Shown piece by piece: positions 55,187 to 63,821 of a stretch of 64,000 nt of DNA. The notes below the pieces were generated by a model, which worked only from the letters and a program-made list of their open reading frames with translations, made no database searches and had not been told where the DNA came from. The number at the start of each line of letters is the position of its first letter. Position 1 is the first letter of the stretch. The translations under genes were made by a program, and so were the position numbers. Source of the stretch: Rhizobium sp. CFBP 8762 (GTDB lineage: Bacteria > Pseudomonadota > Alphaproteobacteria > Rhizobiales > Rhizobiaceae); the NCBI RefSeq assembly GCF_014841565.1, contig NZ_JACYUD010000009.1, positions 1-64,000 on the forward strand, in the 5' to 3' direction.

Positions 55187-56341
55187 TTAACGAGCCAATA
55201 CATCCCGCATTTCCACAAGGTTGGACCGCACCCGAAGAATGTAAAAGCCCATGGTCGACAGGTGCGTCGGCATGATCCAGCCATCTTCGCGGCCATTGGA
55301 AATGATCGTCGGCTGAATGCGCAGCGAAGCCTGCAACTGCTTCAGTGTTTCATCAAACAATGGCTTCAAACCACGTTGGGTGACGACGCCCTCAAAGTCT
55401 GCGGCGGAGGCAGCCAACACGCCATAATAGCCGTAAAGCTGCCCGTAAGCGAACCAGAACCGATCATCGGCGCGCGCGTCGAACCAGCCGCCATTGTAGT
55501 TTTCCGAGCGTTCGCGGATAATGGCGGATGTGTTGCCGAGATCGTTTGCGATGCGGTCGATAAACTCCACAAGGTTGTCTGAGCGACCATCGAAAATGGC
55601 TTCGCATTTTACCAGCGATGTGTTGAACGCCCGCAGATTGTTCATTGCGGCGCGGTAGTAGCTTGGGCTTGGCGATTTGGGACCAAAGGGCTGGAAGCCG
55701 AAATACCAGGTCGATTCATCAAACTGCATATTGCCGCGCGCGCTCTGCAAATCGGCATTGATGCCCGATGTGCCGCGCACACGACCCAGCGAATCCACCA
55801 GTTCCACCGAGGTCCGGCGTATGGCCTGATTTACACCGCGCTGAAAGGATGCCTTATTGTCCATCCACGGCGTGTCGTCCCAGTCCATGCCGAACAGGCC
55901 AAGTTTGTAGAGCAGCATGGAGGAAACCCACGCATTCTGGTTGACGTTGAGGTCAATCAGGTCTGCCGCCACATCCACGATTGCCGAGCGCTCGCAGGTG
56001 GCCGCCGGTGGTGCCTCAACGGGGGCGCCCGGTTCCGTTACGGCATTAACGGCAACGTTCAGCGGCAGGCCTGCGGCGCGCTTGCGCGCTTCCAGATTGT
56101 AAGAGTTGACGTAGTCGGGGCTGAAACCCGCCCACCACTGGGTTTGCCAGATGAAGTAACCGTAAAGCCCGACAAACAACAATACAATGAAACCGGCAAC
56201 CGCCTTGATGACAAAGCTTTTGCTGACCACCCACGCATAGAGCGCCGCAAACGGCCAGATCAGCCAGGATATGAACAGGCCGATGCCACGGCCAAGACCG
56301 CGAAAGATTTTCTCAAAAAACGCCGCGATCGGGTTAAGCAT
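55187..56341 (-). CDS. DUF2333 membrane protein (gene 5 of the AAA ATPase operon)
   Basis: A 384-residue protein with two N-terminal membrane segments (GIGLFISWLIWPFAALYAW and VIKAVAGFIVLLFVGLYGYF) and a large, probably periplasmic, part with DUF2333 features (YNLEARKRAAGLPLN, DVAADLIDLNVNQNAWVSSMLLYKLGLFGMDWDDTPWMDN, WYFGFQPFGPKSPSPSYYRAAMNNL). The family is known in proteobacteria without a role. It overlaps the preceding gene by eight bases, so it is the last gene of a five-gene operon. The context suggests that it anchors a cytoplasmic ATPase complex to the inner membrane; this is inference. Confidence 0.88.
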   Translation of the reverse strand: MLNPIAAFFEKIFRGLGRGIGLFISWLIWPFAALYAWVVSKSFVIKAVAGFIVLLFVGLYGYFIWQTQWWAGFSPDYVNSYNLEARKRAAGLPLNVAVNAVTEPGAPVEAPPAATCERSAIVDVAADLIDLNVNQNAWVSSMLLYKLGLFGMDWDDTPWMDNKASFQRGVNQAIRRTSVELVDSLGRVRGTSGINADLQSARGNMQFDESTWYFGFQPFGPKSPSPSYYRAAMNNLRAFNTSLVKCEAIFDGRSDNLVEFIDRIANDLGNTSAIIRERSENYNGGWFDARADDRFWFAYGQLYGYYGVLAASAADFEGVVTQRGLKPLFDETLKQLQASLRIQPTIISNGREDGWIMPTHLSTMGFYILRVRSNLVEMRDVLAR

Positions 56342-57635
56342 CAGTGGTATCCCCTGTAATTCCGTAGAGACGGCGGCGGAAGTCCGCCTTGTCTTTCAAG
56401 TACGTGTTGGTCAGCGTTGCGACGACGTAGGCACGAAATGGTTCGCTATACGCTTCATAAGCAATATAAAAGCCCTGCTTGTCAAAGACAAAGCGCGACA
56501 CGAAATCCTGTGGCACCAGTTCCGATATCAGCCGGTTGGTCAGCCATTGATCAGGATGGTCGGGTGCTGCCCGCACCAGCGCAAACCGCCTGTCCGGTGC
56601 TACATCTGCCAGGCGGATGGCGCCATCATTGGCGATCTTGCGGATCATTTCCTGCAAAAACGGATAGAGCCCGTCCTGCGCCAGAAGACCCGCATTGCGG
56701 TGCATCCAGGTTTGCAGCCAAATCCGGTCCACATTGGCCAGATCGATTTCCGGATTGGTGCGCGCAATCAGCCCGCGCAGCACCATATCGGCGCGGTGAC
56801 GATACAGGCTGGATGCCTCCACCCAGGATTTGCGCGGCAGGTCCAGCCGCCCGGTGGAACTTAAAAATTCAAATATGCGGGTGTGATCGCCAATGCCAAT
56901 ATAGCTCACCTGCCATGGCCGGGAGCGCCGGAACCCCGGCGTGGCCGGGTCGCAGATCACGGTGGTATTGCCGCCATCCAGAAACACATAGACACCGCCG
57001 AAATGATTGGCCCAATAGGCCTGATGGCGAAACATCAGCTGGTCCGGCACCAGCGCATTCTGGCGAATATCGCCCGTGATTTTGGCAAGTTCCACCATGC
57101 GGTTCAGCATGTCGTCATTGGCCCAGGCATTGGGCACCGTTTGCAGCCGGTCCACCAGCTCCCGCAGTTCGGAAGCCTTGCCGAGCATATCCTCGGCGGA
57201 CAGCACACGGAACTGCACCTCATTGATGGACAACAGATCGTCGATGGAATTGACCACCGACACCGAGTCCTCGATCTCGCCATAGAGGGCATCGCGGATG
57301 GTTACGGCATTGATCGCGCGTCGATTGGCATTGAAGAACTCGTGCATCAAACCGGCAGTATTGGAAAAGCTTGTATGCACCACGGGCAGATTTTCCTGCT
57401 CCGGCGTCAGGATGATGAACCGGCGATTAATCCGGTTGGGATCAAGATAATCGCGGTCTGACAGTTCCGCAGCGATTTCGGGAGAAAACCCGGTCATATC
57501 GATGCGGAAAGCCTCCAGCCTGGTTGCGGGCAAACCAAAACCCGCCAGCGCCTTGTTGTAGCGCGCCACCAGATGCGGCTCGGTAATATCCAGCAGACGG
57601 CCATAGATCAGTTCAGCTTCGCTCAAGCGGTCCAT
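56334..57635 (-). CDS. Unknown protein, gene 4 of the AAA ATPase operon
   Basis: A 433-residue soluble protein of no recognised family, starting MDRLSEAELIYGRLLDITEP. It has no signal peptide or membrane segment. The N-terminal third holds alternating strands and helices (FRIDMTGFSPEIAAELSDRDYL, RRFIILTPEQENLPVV), the middle a helix-rich region (DLLSINEVQFRVLSAEDMLG), and the C-terminal third ends VATLTNTYLKDKADFRRRLYGIT. Its gene lies 13 bases after the AAA gene and overlaps DUF2333. I recall it as conserved in Rhizobiales together with the neighbours, but no activity is known. It could be an adaptor or substrate recogniser of the ATPase. Confidence 0.85.
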   Translation of the reverse strand: MDRLSEAELIYGRLLDITEPHLVARYNKALAGFGLPATRLEAFRIDMTGFSPEIAAELSDRDYLDPNRINRRFIILTPEQENLPVVHTSFSNTAGLMHEFFNANRRAINAVTIRDALYGEIEDSVSVVNSIDDLLSINEVQFRVLSAEDMLGKASELRELVDRLQTVPNAWANDDMLNRMVELAKITGDIRQNALVPDQLMFRHQAYWANHFGGVYVFLDGGNTTVICDPATPGFRRSRPWQVSYIGIGDHTRIFEFLSSTGRLDLPRKSWVEASSLYRHRADMVLRGLIARTNPEIDLANVDRIWLQTWMHRNAGLLAQDGLYPFLQEMIRKIANDGAIRLADVAPDRRFALVRAAPDHPDQWLTNRLISELVPQDFVSRFVFDKQGFYIAYEAYSEPFRAYVVATLTNTYLKDKADFRRRLYGITGDTTDA

Positions 57636-57648
57636 CAGGCGTCAATCC

Positions 57649-59568
57649 TCATAAATTCCACCGCCCGTCACGCTTCATAGCCTCCATTTGCACCAGCGCC
57701 TTTTCCCGCTGGCGTTCGCGCCGCAAAATATCGTCAATCGCCGCCGCATCGGATTTGTCGGAATAGCGGAACTCGCTGTCGGCGTATCGGTTGATTTCCT
57801 GCAGCACCATCTCAATGGTGATCGGACCGCGCAGCGCTTCAATCATGGCTTTCTTGTCGTCATAGCTTTTGTGCAGGAAGACCTCCGGCGTGGCAAACCA
57901 TTCATCCGGCAGATCCACATCCATGGCCCGCATCTTGATCGCATCAGTAATGTTCTTGATGGCGCGGCCGGTAAACCGTGGTTCCACCTCGCGAATGCGG
58001 TGGAGATAGGCTCCGATATCCGCAAGCGTTTCTATTCTGCCGTGATCGGCACCGAAACGCTCCCAGACTTTCAAAAGCCCCTCCTCCTGCGGGCGCTCGT
58101 GCGCCGCATAGGACTGGGTAACAGCTTTGCGGATTTCCTGATTGGCCAGAAGCGCATGATCGCCAAGCGGTATCTGATGGCGCTTGCCGATCAACACCGA
58201 GAAAATATCGATGTAATCATCCTCGCTCTGCGGACCGTCCACCAGCCAGCGGGCACCGGCGCGCTGACGCAGGGCGTCATCCACATTTTCAGGATAGTTC
58301 GAAAACATGCCGAAGGCGCAGTTGCCGCGCACCACCGTGGAGGCTCCGGCAAAGCTCTCCATCAACACGGCGGTTACCTCGTGCTGACCGGATGAGGCCC
58401 GATCATCGGAGCGTTTGGCCGCAACCTGATCCACATCGTCAATCGTGCCGAAACCGATGACACGCGGGTTCATGATAGTGTTGACGAAGGCCTTGCAGTT
58501 CTGCCCGGATTTACCCTGATAGGAAGAAATCTGATCGACGCCGAAATTCTCATAGTGAAATTCATAGCCCGCAATCGCGCAGTAATCGTTGAGCAGGCCA
58601 GCAGTCATCTGGATCAGCATGGTTTTGCCCGTACCGGGCATGCCATCGCCGATGAAGGTGAAGAGAAAGCCGCCAAGCTCCACGAAGGGGTTCATCTGGC
58701 GGTCGAAATCATAGGCCATCAGCATTTTAGCGAGTTTGAGCGCCTGATACTTGGCGATGTGATTGCCGACAATTTCCTCCGGTTTTTTGAAGGTCATGGC
58801 AAGCGGTTTGGATTTGCGCGATGGTGCGGCGTCGAACCCGTCCAGCGTGAAATCATCCTGATCCAGCCGAATATGGACATTGTCAAACGTCGCAAGGCTA
58901 GTGAAACGTCCCTTGCGGGCCAGCAAAGCTTCAATGGTGTCACGGGCAAACGCCCGTGTGCGCTGGATGAGCACGGTATCATCGGCTGCGTTCGCCAAGG
59001 CCCGGTCCAGTCCCGAAATGGCGGATTTCAAAGCGTCCTGCGGCGTATCGAAGTTGAAATCCGTCTCCTTGCTCTCGTCGCTTGCGTCCTCGCCGCTTAG
59101 CGTGGCGGCCAGATAGGCGGCAAACGTAAAAGCCGCCACATAGGCGGAGGACGACAACAGCGCCCTGTACTCGGTTGCAGCTTCACCGGCCAAAGGGGAA
59201 GTTGCATTCTTTGCCTGCAAGGCTTCCAGCGCCGTCTGGCGGGCAAACACATCGCTCACCGCCAGGGCTACCTGCAAGCCGCGCCGTGTGCGGTAGGCAA
59301 CGCTGTGTTGCGCGGGCGACAGCAACGGATCGCTGGTGGAAGCCCCTTGAATGGTCTTGATCAGTTCCACATCTCGCGTGCGCCGCGCACCTGTGGTGGA
59401 AACAGGGGAAACGAAGCGACGGCCCGTACCGGCTATGGCCGTGCCGTTGCTGCTCTCGTCCTTTTCCAGCAAGACCACGCGTGTCACAAGGCTTTGCGCC
59501 ACAGTCAGATGCCGGGCAATGTCGTCTTCTCGCAGCGTGGTCAGGCCTGCATTGAGCGTCATGGTCAA
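57649..59568 (-). CDS. AAA ATPase (gene 3 of the five-gene operon)
   Basis: A 639-residue protein with one AAA domain. Walker A is GDGMPGTGKTMLIQ near residue 310, Walker B the IGFGTIDDVDQVA region near 375, and the sensor 1/arginine part NCAFGMFSNYPENVDDALRQ followed by RAGARWL near 430. The first 270 residues are a non-ATPase region (LTTLREDDIARHLTVAQSL) and the last 150 form a helical lid plus a charged tail (REVEPRFTGRAIKNITDAIK, then a Lys/Arg/Glu-rich coiled coil, RRERQREKALVQMEAMK). The short N-domain and the AAA core suggest a remodeller. It overlaps the upstream gene by four bases. Its role is unknown. Confidence 0.88.
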   Translation of the reverse strand: MTMTLNAGLTTLREDDIARHLTVAQSLVTRVVLLEKDESSNGTAIAGTGRRFVSPVSTTGARRTRDVELIKTIQGASTSDPLLSPAQHSVAYRTRRGLQVALAVSDVFARQTALEALQAKNATSPLAGEAATEYRALLSSSAYVAAFTFAAYLAATLSGEDASDESKETDFNFDTPQDALKSAISGLDRALANAADDTVLIQRTRAFARDTIEALLARKGRFTSLATFDNVHIRLDQDDFTLDGFDAAPSRKSKPLAMTFKKPEEIVGNHIAKYQALKLAKMLMAYDFDRQMNPFVELGGFLFTFIGDGMPGTGKTMLIQMTAGLLNDYCAIAGYEFHYENFGVDQISSYQGKSGQNCKAFVNTIMNPRVIGFGTIDDVDQVAAKRSDDRASSGQHEVTAVLMESFAGASTVVRGNCAFGMFSNYPENVDDALRQRAGARWLVDGPQSEDDYIDIFSVLIGKRHQIPLGDHALLANQEIRKAVTQSYAAHERPQEEGLLKVWERFGADHGRIETLADIGAYLHRIREVEPRFTGRAIKNITDAIKMRAMDVDLPDEWFATPEVFLHKSYDDKKAMIEALRGPITIEMVLQEINRYADSEFRYSDKSDAAAIDDILRRERQREKALVQMEAMKRDGRWNL

Positions 59569-60707
59569 ACCTCGCTGATAACCTGATTGCCGGAAATAAC
59601 ATGCACCTTGTAATCGCCGAAGACGGACGCCGCATCGCCGGAGGCATAAAGCGCCTGATAGGCATCATGCGGCACCAGTGCATGTTTCTCGTAGGAACTG
59701 ACGCCCATGCGCACCGCTTCCAGATCACCGGTTTCAATGTGAAATTCTTCAGCACCGGGAGTGGAGTTGAAGAAGCCCCGCACGGGCGCACGCTCGGCCT
59801 TGGAAAACACCTCTTGAACCGTCCATGTCAGCAACCACGCATTCTCGCTTTTGCGGACCTTGGACAAAATGTCGTTGATGCGGCGGTTGTTTTCGGTAAT
59901 CCCGGCACAATAGAACGGCCCCAGCACCACACGACGCACCTGCTTGGGGTGCAGTTCGGGAAAATCCCGGTCCATATTGGTCGCGACCGTTACCGGCGTC
60001 AGCGAATACGAACTGTTGCGCGTGACGAACTCATCGAAGGCCCCGGCCAGTTGCGGGTTCAGCAGACCACCCACAGGCAGCGGAATGCGCACATCCGGGT
60101 TCAAACCGCCACCCGCTGTTACCAGCATATGGCCAAGATTTTCCGAGGAATCTTCCACTGTGGCGATGTAGACCATTGGTAGCGTTTGGGTGCCATCAAA
60201 CGCACCCCAATGGACCACGCAGGACGGTCGCTTGGTTTGCGGATTGACGCTGACGCGGATGGTTTCAGGCAGAACAATCGGCGAGAAAATATCTCCCTTG
60301 CCGATCTGCTCCAGATACAGGCGCTCGGCCATGCGCGCCTGCAGGGCCGTGGGAAACTCCCGCACCCGCAGGATGTAATCGACCATGTCAATGCGAAGGC
60401 TCGGCGCATCCGGCAGCGCCGCCAGCCGTTCCTCCGCCGTGCCCCGGTCATTTTCCAGCTCCAGCACATTTTGAAACACAGGCAAGCCGCTTTCCGCCCG
60501 TGAGATGCGAAACTGGTCGACAAACCCGATGCGGTTTTGCCAGCACGACAGAGACGCCTTCAACCGTTCCAGATACGGGGTCAGCACCTCGCCGAGAAGA
60601 CCGTTCGGCTCACTGGCGAGGTAGACTTGCAGGCCGTTAAAGGCCGCCCGTACACTGGAAAAATACTGCGCAACGGCAGCATTGTGAAAGGCCGACGTAT
60701 TTTCCAA
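59565..60707 (-). CDS. Unknown protein, gene 2 of the AAA ATPase operon
   Basis: A 380-residue soluble protein of no recognised family. The N-terminal 150 residues are helical (AVAQYFSSVRAAFNGLQVYL, DYILRVREFPTALQARMAERLYL), followed by a beta-rich part with the pattern KRPSCVVHWGAFDGTQTLPMVY and VRIPLPVGGLLNPQLAGAFDEF. Tandem acid/aromatic turns near 270-340 recall no known active site. No signal peptide. It overlaps the AAA gene by four bases. Conservation could only be checked by a search. Confidence 0.82.
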   Translation of the reverse strand: MENTSAFHNAAVAQYFSSVRAAFNGLQVYLASEPNGLLGEVLTPYLERLKASLSCWQNRIGFVDQFRISRAESGLPVFQNVLELENDRGTAEERLAALPDAPSLRIDMVDYILRVREFPTALQARMAERLYLEQIGKGDIFSPIVLPETIRVSVNPQTKRPSCVVHWGAFDGTQTLPMVYIATVEDSSENLGHMLVTAGGGLNPDVRIPLPVGGLLNPQLAGAFDEFVTRNSSYSLTPVTVATNMDRDFPELHPKQVRRVVLGPFYCAGITENNRRINDILSKVRKSENAWLLTWTVQEVFSKAERAPVRGFFNSTPGAEEFHIETGDLEAVRMGVSSYEKHALVPHDAYQALYASGDAASVFGDYKVHVISGNQVISEV

Positions 60708-60716
60708 AATGCCGAC

Positions 60717-61805
60717 CTACTGCTTGACGTAGTTGGATGTCTGGTGCTTTTCGATAACCGCCTTGAACCGGCGGGCAAACGCATCATCAGCCAATTGCTT
60801 GCGCCGCTGAATATCCTGTGTGGCCACCATGTTCTTCTCGTGCATTTCCAGGAGATCACCGATATGGCGCTGGGCGGCAGAGCCGATTCCGGCCATGGTT
60901 TCCTCTGCCGCCGTGTCCACCTGACTGCCAAGCGTGTTGATCTTGTGCGCCACGTCCTGCTGCGCTGCCGTCTTCAACGAGTCTTCCAGCGCCTTGTAGA
61001 GCACGATGCGCTGCTCGGTATCGATGGTCAGCTTGTTGATCAGCGTGTTTTGTGCGGCGATCTGGTTGTTGAGAGAATCGACAAAGGTCTGGAACATAGA
61101 CGTGTAGCGTTCCAGTGTCTGGCTTTCGGCCAGCAGTTCCTGCTCCTTGGCCTGACGCTCGTTATACTCCGTGGCAAGCTGGGATCGCTCGCCCTCAAGC
61201 TGCGCCCGAGTCAACTGATCGGTGGAGGCGGCAATACGGTTTTCAATATCCAGCAGTTGCGGGTTCAGCTCGTTGATGCGCGTCTGCGTGTCCGTCAGCG
61301 CGGTCATCGTGCCCTTGCGCCGCTCGATCACGGCCATCAGGCTGTGTTCGGACTGCTTGTAGCGCTGGTCCAAAATGGCTTTCTGCTCCCGCAACAGGCC
61401 GACAATCGTATCGGATTTCGCCAGCAATTCCTGTAGATTGCCCGCCAGCGACATGTTGCGCACGCGGTCTGTACGCAGGCGCTGGGCCTTCTGCTTGGAA
61501 AAAATGCCAACGAACTTTTCGTAACCGGAATAGGTCTTCATGCTCTCGAATTCGGAGCCGAACACATTGGTCGCATCTTCCAGCCCGATGATGAGATCGG
61601 CAATATTGGCCTCCATCACCTTCTGCTGCTTCAACACGTCCTGAATACGGGCGTTTTCGATGTCGAAATTGGCATCGCCAATCTGCGTATCGGCCTTGGC
61701 AAACTGGTCCAGAACCTTGCCGGACTGTTCCAGCTTGCCACGCATGTCGTTGACGACCGTGCGGGTCTTTTCAATCTCGCTGTCAAACTGCTGAAGTGTC
61801 GCCAT
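60717..61805 (-). CDS. Coiled-coil protein, gene 1 of the AAA ATPase operon
   Basis: A 362-residue protein made of coiled coils, starting MATLQQFDSEIEKTRTVVND. Heptads run almost without break, with a small hinge near 100-130 (GFS-type IFSKQKAQRLRTDRVRNM). The order of helices (LREQKAILDQRYKQSEHSLM, then RNELNPQLLDIENRI, then ALEDSLKTAAQQDVAHKINT) recalls TelA/KlaA (toxic anion resistance) proteins, but that is a guess. ATG at 61805 was chosen; the frame extends ten codons upstream without similarity. It begins the five-gene operon; a palindromic repeat and the end of tdk stand upstream. Confidence 0.82.
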   Translation of the reverse strand: MATLQQFDSEIEKTRTVVNDMRGKLEQSGKVLDQFAKADTQIGDANFDIENARIQDVLKQQKVMEANIADLIIGLEDATNVFGSEFESMKTYSGYEKFVGIFSKQKAQRLRTDRVRNMSLAGNLQELLAKSDTIVGLLREQKAILDQRYKQSEHSLMAVIERRKGTMTALTDTQTRINELNPQLLDIENRIAASTDQLTRAQLEGERSQLATEYNERQAKEQELLAESQTLERYTSMFQTFVDSLNNQIAAQNTLINKLTIDTEQRIVLYKALEDSLKTAAQQDVAHKINTLGSQVDTAAEETMAGIGSAAQRHIGDLLEMHEKNMVATQDIQRRKQLADDAFARRFKAVIEKHQTSNYVKQ

Positions 61806-61880
61806 GCCGTAAAACTCCCCGTTTTTTACTTTAACCAAAATGGGCCTAACCTCATGAAACGCAAGGGGTGATTTGCGCTT

Positions 61881-61983
61881 GGAGCGCTTTTCGTTCCGAT
61901 TGAATCAGAACGGCGCTCCAGCTTCATAGTCTTCAAGCATAATCTTATCGATCCTCGCTTCGCTCCGGTCGGAATATGCTCTA
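61881..61983 (+). repeat. Family A palindromic repeat, complete copy
   Basis: A 103-base copy (ggagcgcttttcgttcc ... ggaatatgctcta) of the unit at 24774-24877, with the same two stem-loops. Its last three bases (cta, 61981-61983) are the TAG stop of tdk on the minus strand. It lies between the promoter side of the coiled-coil gene and the end of tdk. Confidence 0.9.
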
Positions 61984-62571
61984 TGTGAAATCGGCACCGT
62001 TCATCTTATCCTCCCAATGGCGTCGGCAATACGACACGTACTTCTCATTGCCCCCGACTTCCACCTGCGCGCCATGGCGGATAATGTCGCCCGCTTCATC
62101 AAGCCTCGCAACCATGGTCGCCTTTCGTCCGCAATGGCAGATGGTGCGCACTTCACGCAGTTCATCGGCAATCGCCAGAAGGGCCGCAGACCCTTGAAAC
62201 AGCTTGCCCTGAAAATCGGTGCGCAGACCGTAAGCCATAACGGGAATTTTCAACCGGTCCGCCACGCGGGCAAGTTGCCAGACCTGATTCTCGGTCAAGA
62301 ACTGCGCTTCATCCACAAAAATACAGGCGAGCGGCCCTTCACTGACCATGGCGGAAATTCGGGCGAACAGATCCTCGTCCGGCTCAAACGGTACAGCGTC
62401 CGCCTCCAGCCCGATACGCGAGGCAATGCGCCCTCTGCCTGCCCGATCATCGAAGGCGGCAATCAGGATCACCGTGCGCATGCCGCGCTCCTGATAATTG
62501 TAGGAGGCTTGCAGCAGCAGGGTGGATTTTCCCGCATTCATGGATGCGTAGCTGAAATAGAGTTTGGCCAT
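61981..62571 (-). CDS. tdk: Thymidine kinase
   Basis: A 196-residue type II thymidine kinase that phosphorylates thymidine in salvage. The Walker A loop is YFSYASMNAGKSTLLLQASYN, the catalytic DEAQF motif is in CIFVDEAQFLTENQVWQ, the lasso-region substrate-binding block is KYVSYCRRHW, and the zinc-site cysteines are in TICHCGRKATM. ATG at 62571 was chosen, with GGACGAT eight bases upstream; a longer frame to 62649 lacks family residues. The stop codon lies in a palindromic repeat. Confidence 0.93.
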   Translation of the reverse strand: MAKLYFSYASMNAGKSTLLLQASYNYQERGMRTVILIAAFDDRAGRGRIASRIGLEADAVPFEPDEDLFARISAMVSEGPLACIFVDEAQFLTENQVWQLARVADRLKIPVMAYGLRTDFQGKLFQGSAALLAIADELREVRTICHCGRKATMVARLDEAGDIIRHGAQVEVGGNEKYVSYCRRHWEDKMNGADFT

Positions 62572-62769
62572 ATCGTCCTCTGCTGTATTGTGCCGCCTGT
62601 CTTGCAGAGCCGCACCGGCAAAAACCAGAGGCACGCAAAAGATAGCCACAGAAAATGATGAGACCCAACTTTATCGAAGTTTGCGACATTTGCTGTCGTT
62701 GACGTTATCGTGGTGATTTGAAACGCCCATACACTCCATGGATAGAAACCACAAAGGGGAACAGAATAC

Positions 62770-63723
62770 ATGTCGACAACATCAACGCTGAAAATGGCAC
62801 TTGCCGCTGTCTCGCTTCTGGCCATTACCGCACAGGCTGGCCATGCGGCAGAGCCGGAAAGCTGTGCCACCGTCCGGTTCTCCGATGTGGGCTGGACAGA
62901 TATTACCGCAACCACTGCAACTACTGGCGTCGTTCTCAAGGCGCTCGGCTACACGCCGGATGTGAAGGTTCTGTCCGTCGCGGTCACGTTCACCTCGTTG
63001 AAGAATAAGGACATCGACGTCTTCCTCGGCAACTGGATGCCCACCCAGAAGGCCAATATCGAGCCCTTCATTGCCGACAAGTCGGTGGAAAGCCTCGGCG
63101 TCAATCTAGAAGGGGCGAAATACACGCTTGCCACCAACGAAGCCGGTGCCAAGCTCGGCATCAAGGATTTCAACGATATCGGCAAGCACAAGAGCGAACT
63201 GGACGGCAAGATTTACGGCATTGAGCCAGGCAATGACGGCAACCGTTTGATCATCGACATGATTGCATCAGGCAAGATGGGCATGCAGGGCTTTGACGTG
63301 GTGGAGTCCTCTGAGCAGGGCATGCTGTCGCAGGTCTCGCGCTCCGACAAAGCCGATAAGCCTGTTGTCTTCCTTGGCTGGGAACCCCACCCCATGAATG
63401 CCAACTATAAGATGACCTACCTGTCGGGCGGTGATGATGTGTTTGGCCCGAACTTCGGTGGCGCGACCGTTTATACCAATGTGCGCGCTGGCTATACGCA
63501 GGAATGCCCCAATGTCGGCGCGTTTCTCAAAAATCTGAAGTTCACACTGCCGATGGAAAACGAGATGATGGGCAAGATCCTGAACGATGGTCAGGACCCG
63601 GAAGCAGCAGCAACCGAATGGCTGAAGGCCAACCCGGCAACCATTGAGCCGTGGCTGCAAGGCGTGACCACACGCGACGGCAAGGAAGGTCTGCCCGCCG
63701 TCAAGGCAGCGCTGGGGCTGTAA
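62770..63723 (+). CDS. choX: Choline ABC transporter substrate-binding protein
   Basis: A 317-residue periplasmic binding protein. The signal peptide ends QAGHA|AE. The mature domain has SDVGWTDITATTATTGVVLKALGY near its start and the aromatic residues that form the cation-pi box in ChoX: Trp in SDVGWTD and GNWMP, Tyr in GKIYGIEPGNDGNRL, and Trp in LGWEPHPMNANYKM. The sequence is closer to choline-binding ChoX than to ProX. The gene starts at ATG 62770 and is followed by a hairpin and choW. Confidence 0.92.
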   Translation: MSTTSTLKMALAAVSLLAITAQAGHAAEPESCATVRFSDVGWTDITATTATTGVVLKALGYTPDVKVLSVAVTFTSLKNKDIDVFLGNWMPTQKANIEPFIADKSVESLGVNLEGAKYTLATNEAGAKLGIKDFNDIGKHKSELDGKIYGIEPGNDGNRLIIDMIASGKMGMQGFDVVESSEQGMLSQVSRSDKADKPVVFLGWEPHPMNANYKMTYLSGGDDVFGPNFGGATVYTNVRAGYTQECPNVGAFLKNLKFTLPMENEMMGKILNDGQDPEAAATEWLKANPATIEPWLQGVTTRDGKEGLPAVKAALGL

Positions 63724-63764
63724 ATACAACCGGTCGCCCTGCCCGTTCCACACCCCGGCGCGGC

Positions 63765-63791
63765 AAGCCGCCCGCCGGGCAGTGGCGGCTT
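63765..63791 (+). other. Intergenic hairpin between choX and choW
   Basis: aagccgcc and ggcggctt form an eight-pair stem with an 11-base loop and no T run after it. A hairpin here is common between the genes of a binding protein and its permease and can raise the binding protein's yield by protecting the upstream mRNA. Confidence 0.6.
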
Positions 63792-63821
63792 CCCTGTCCC
63801 TTCTGATCAGGATATTTGCCC

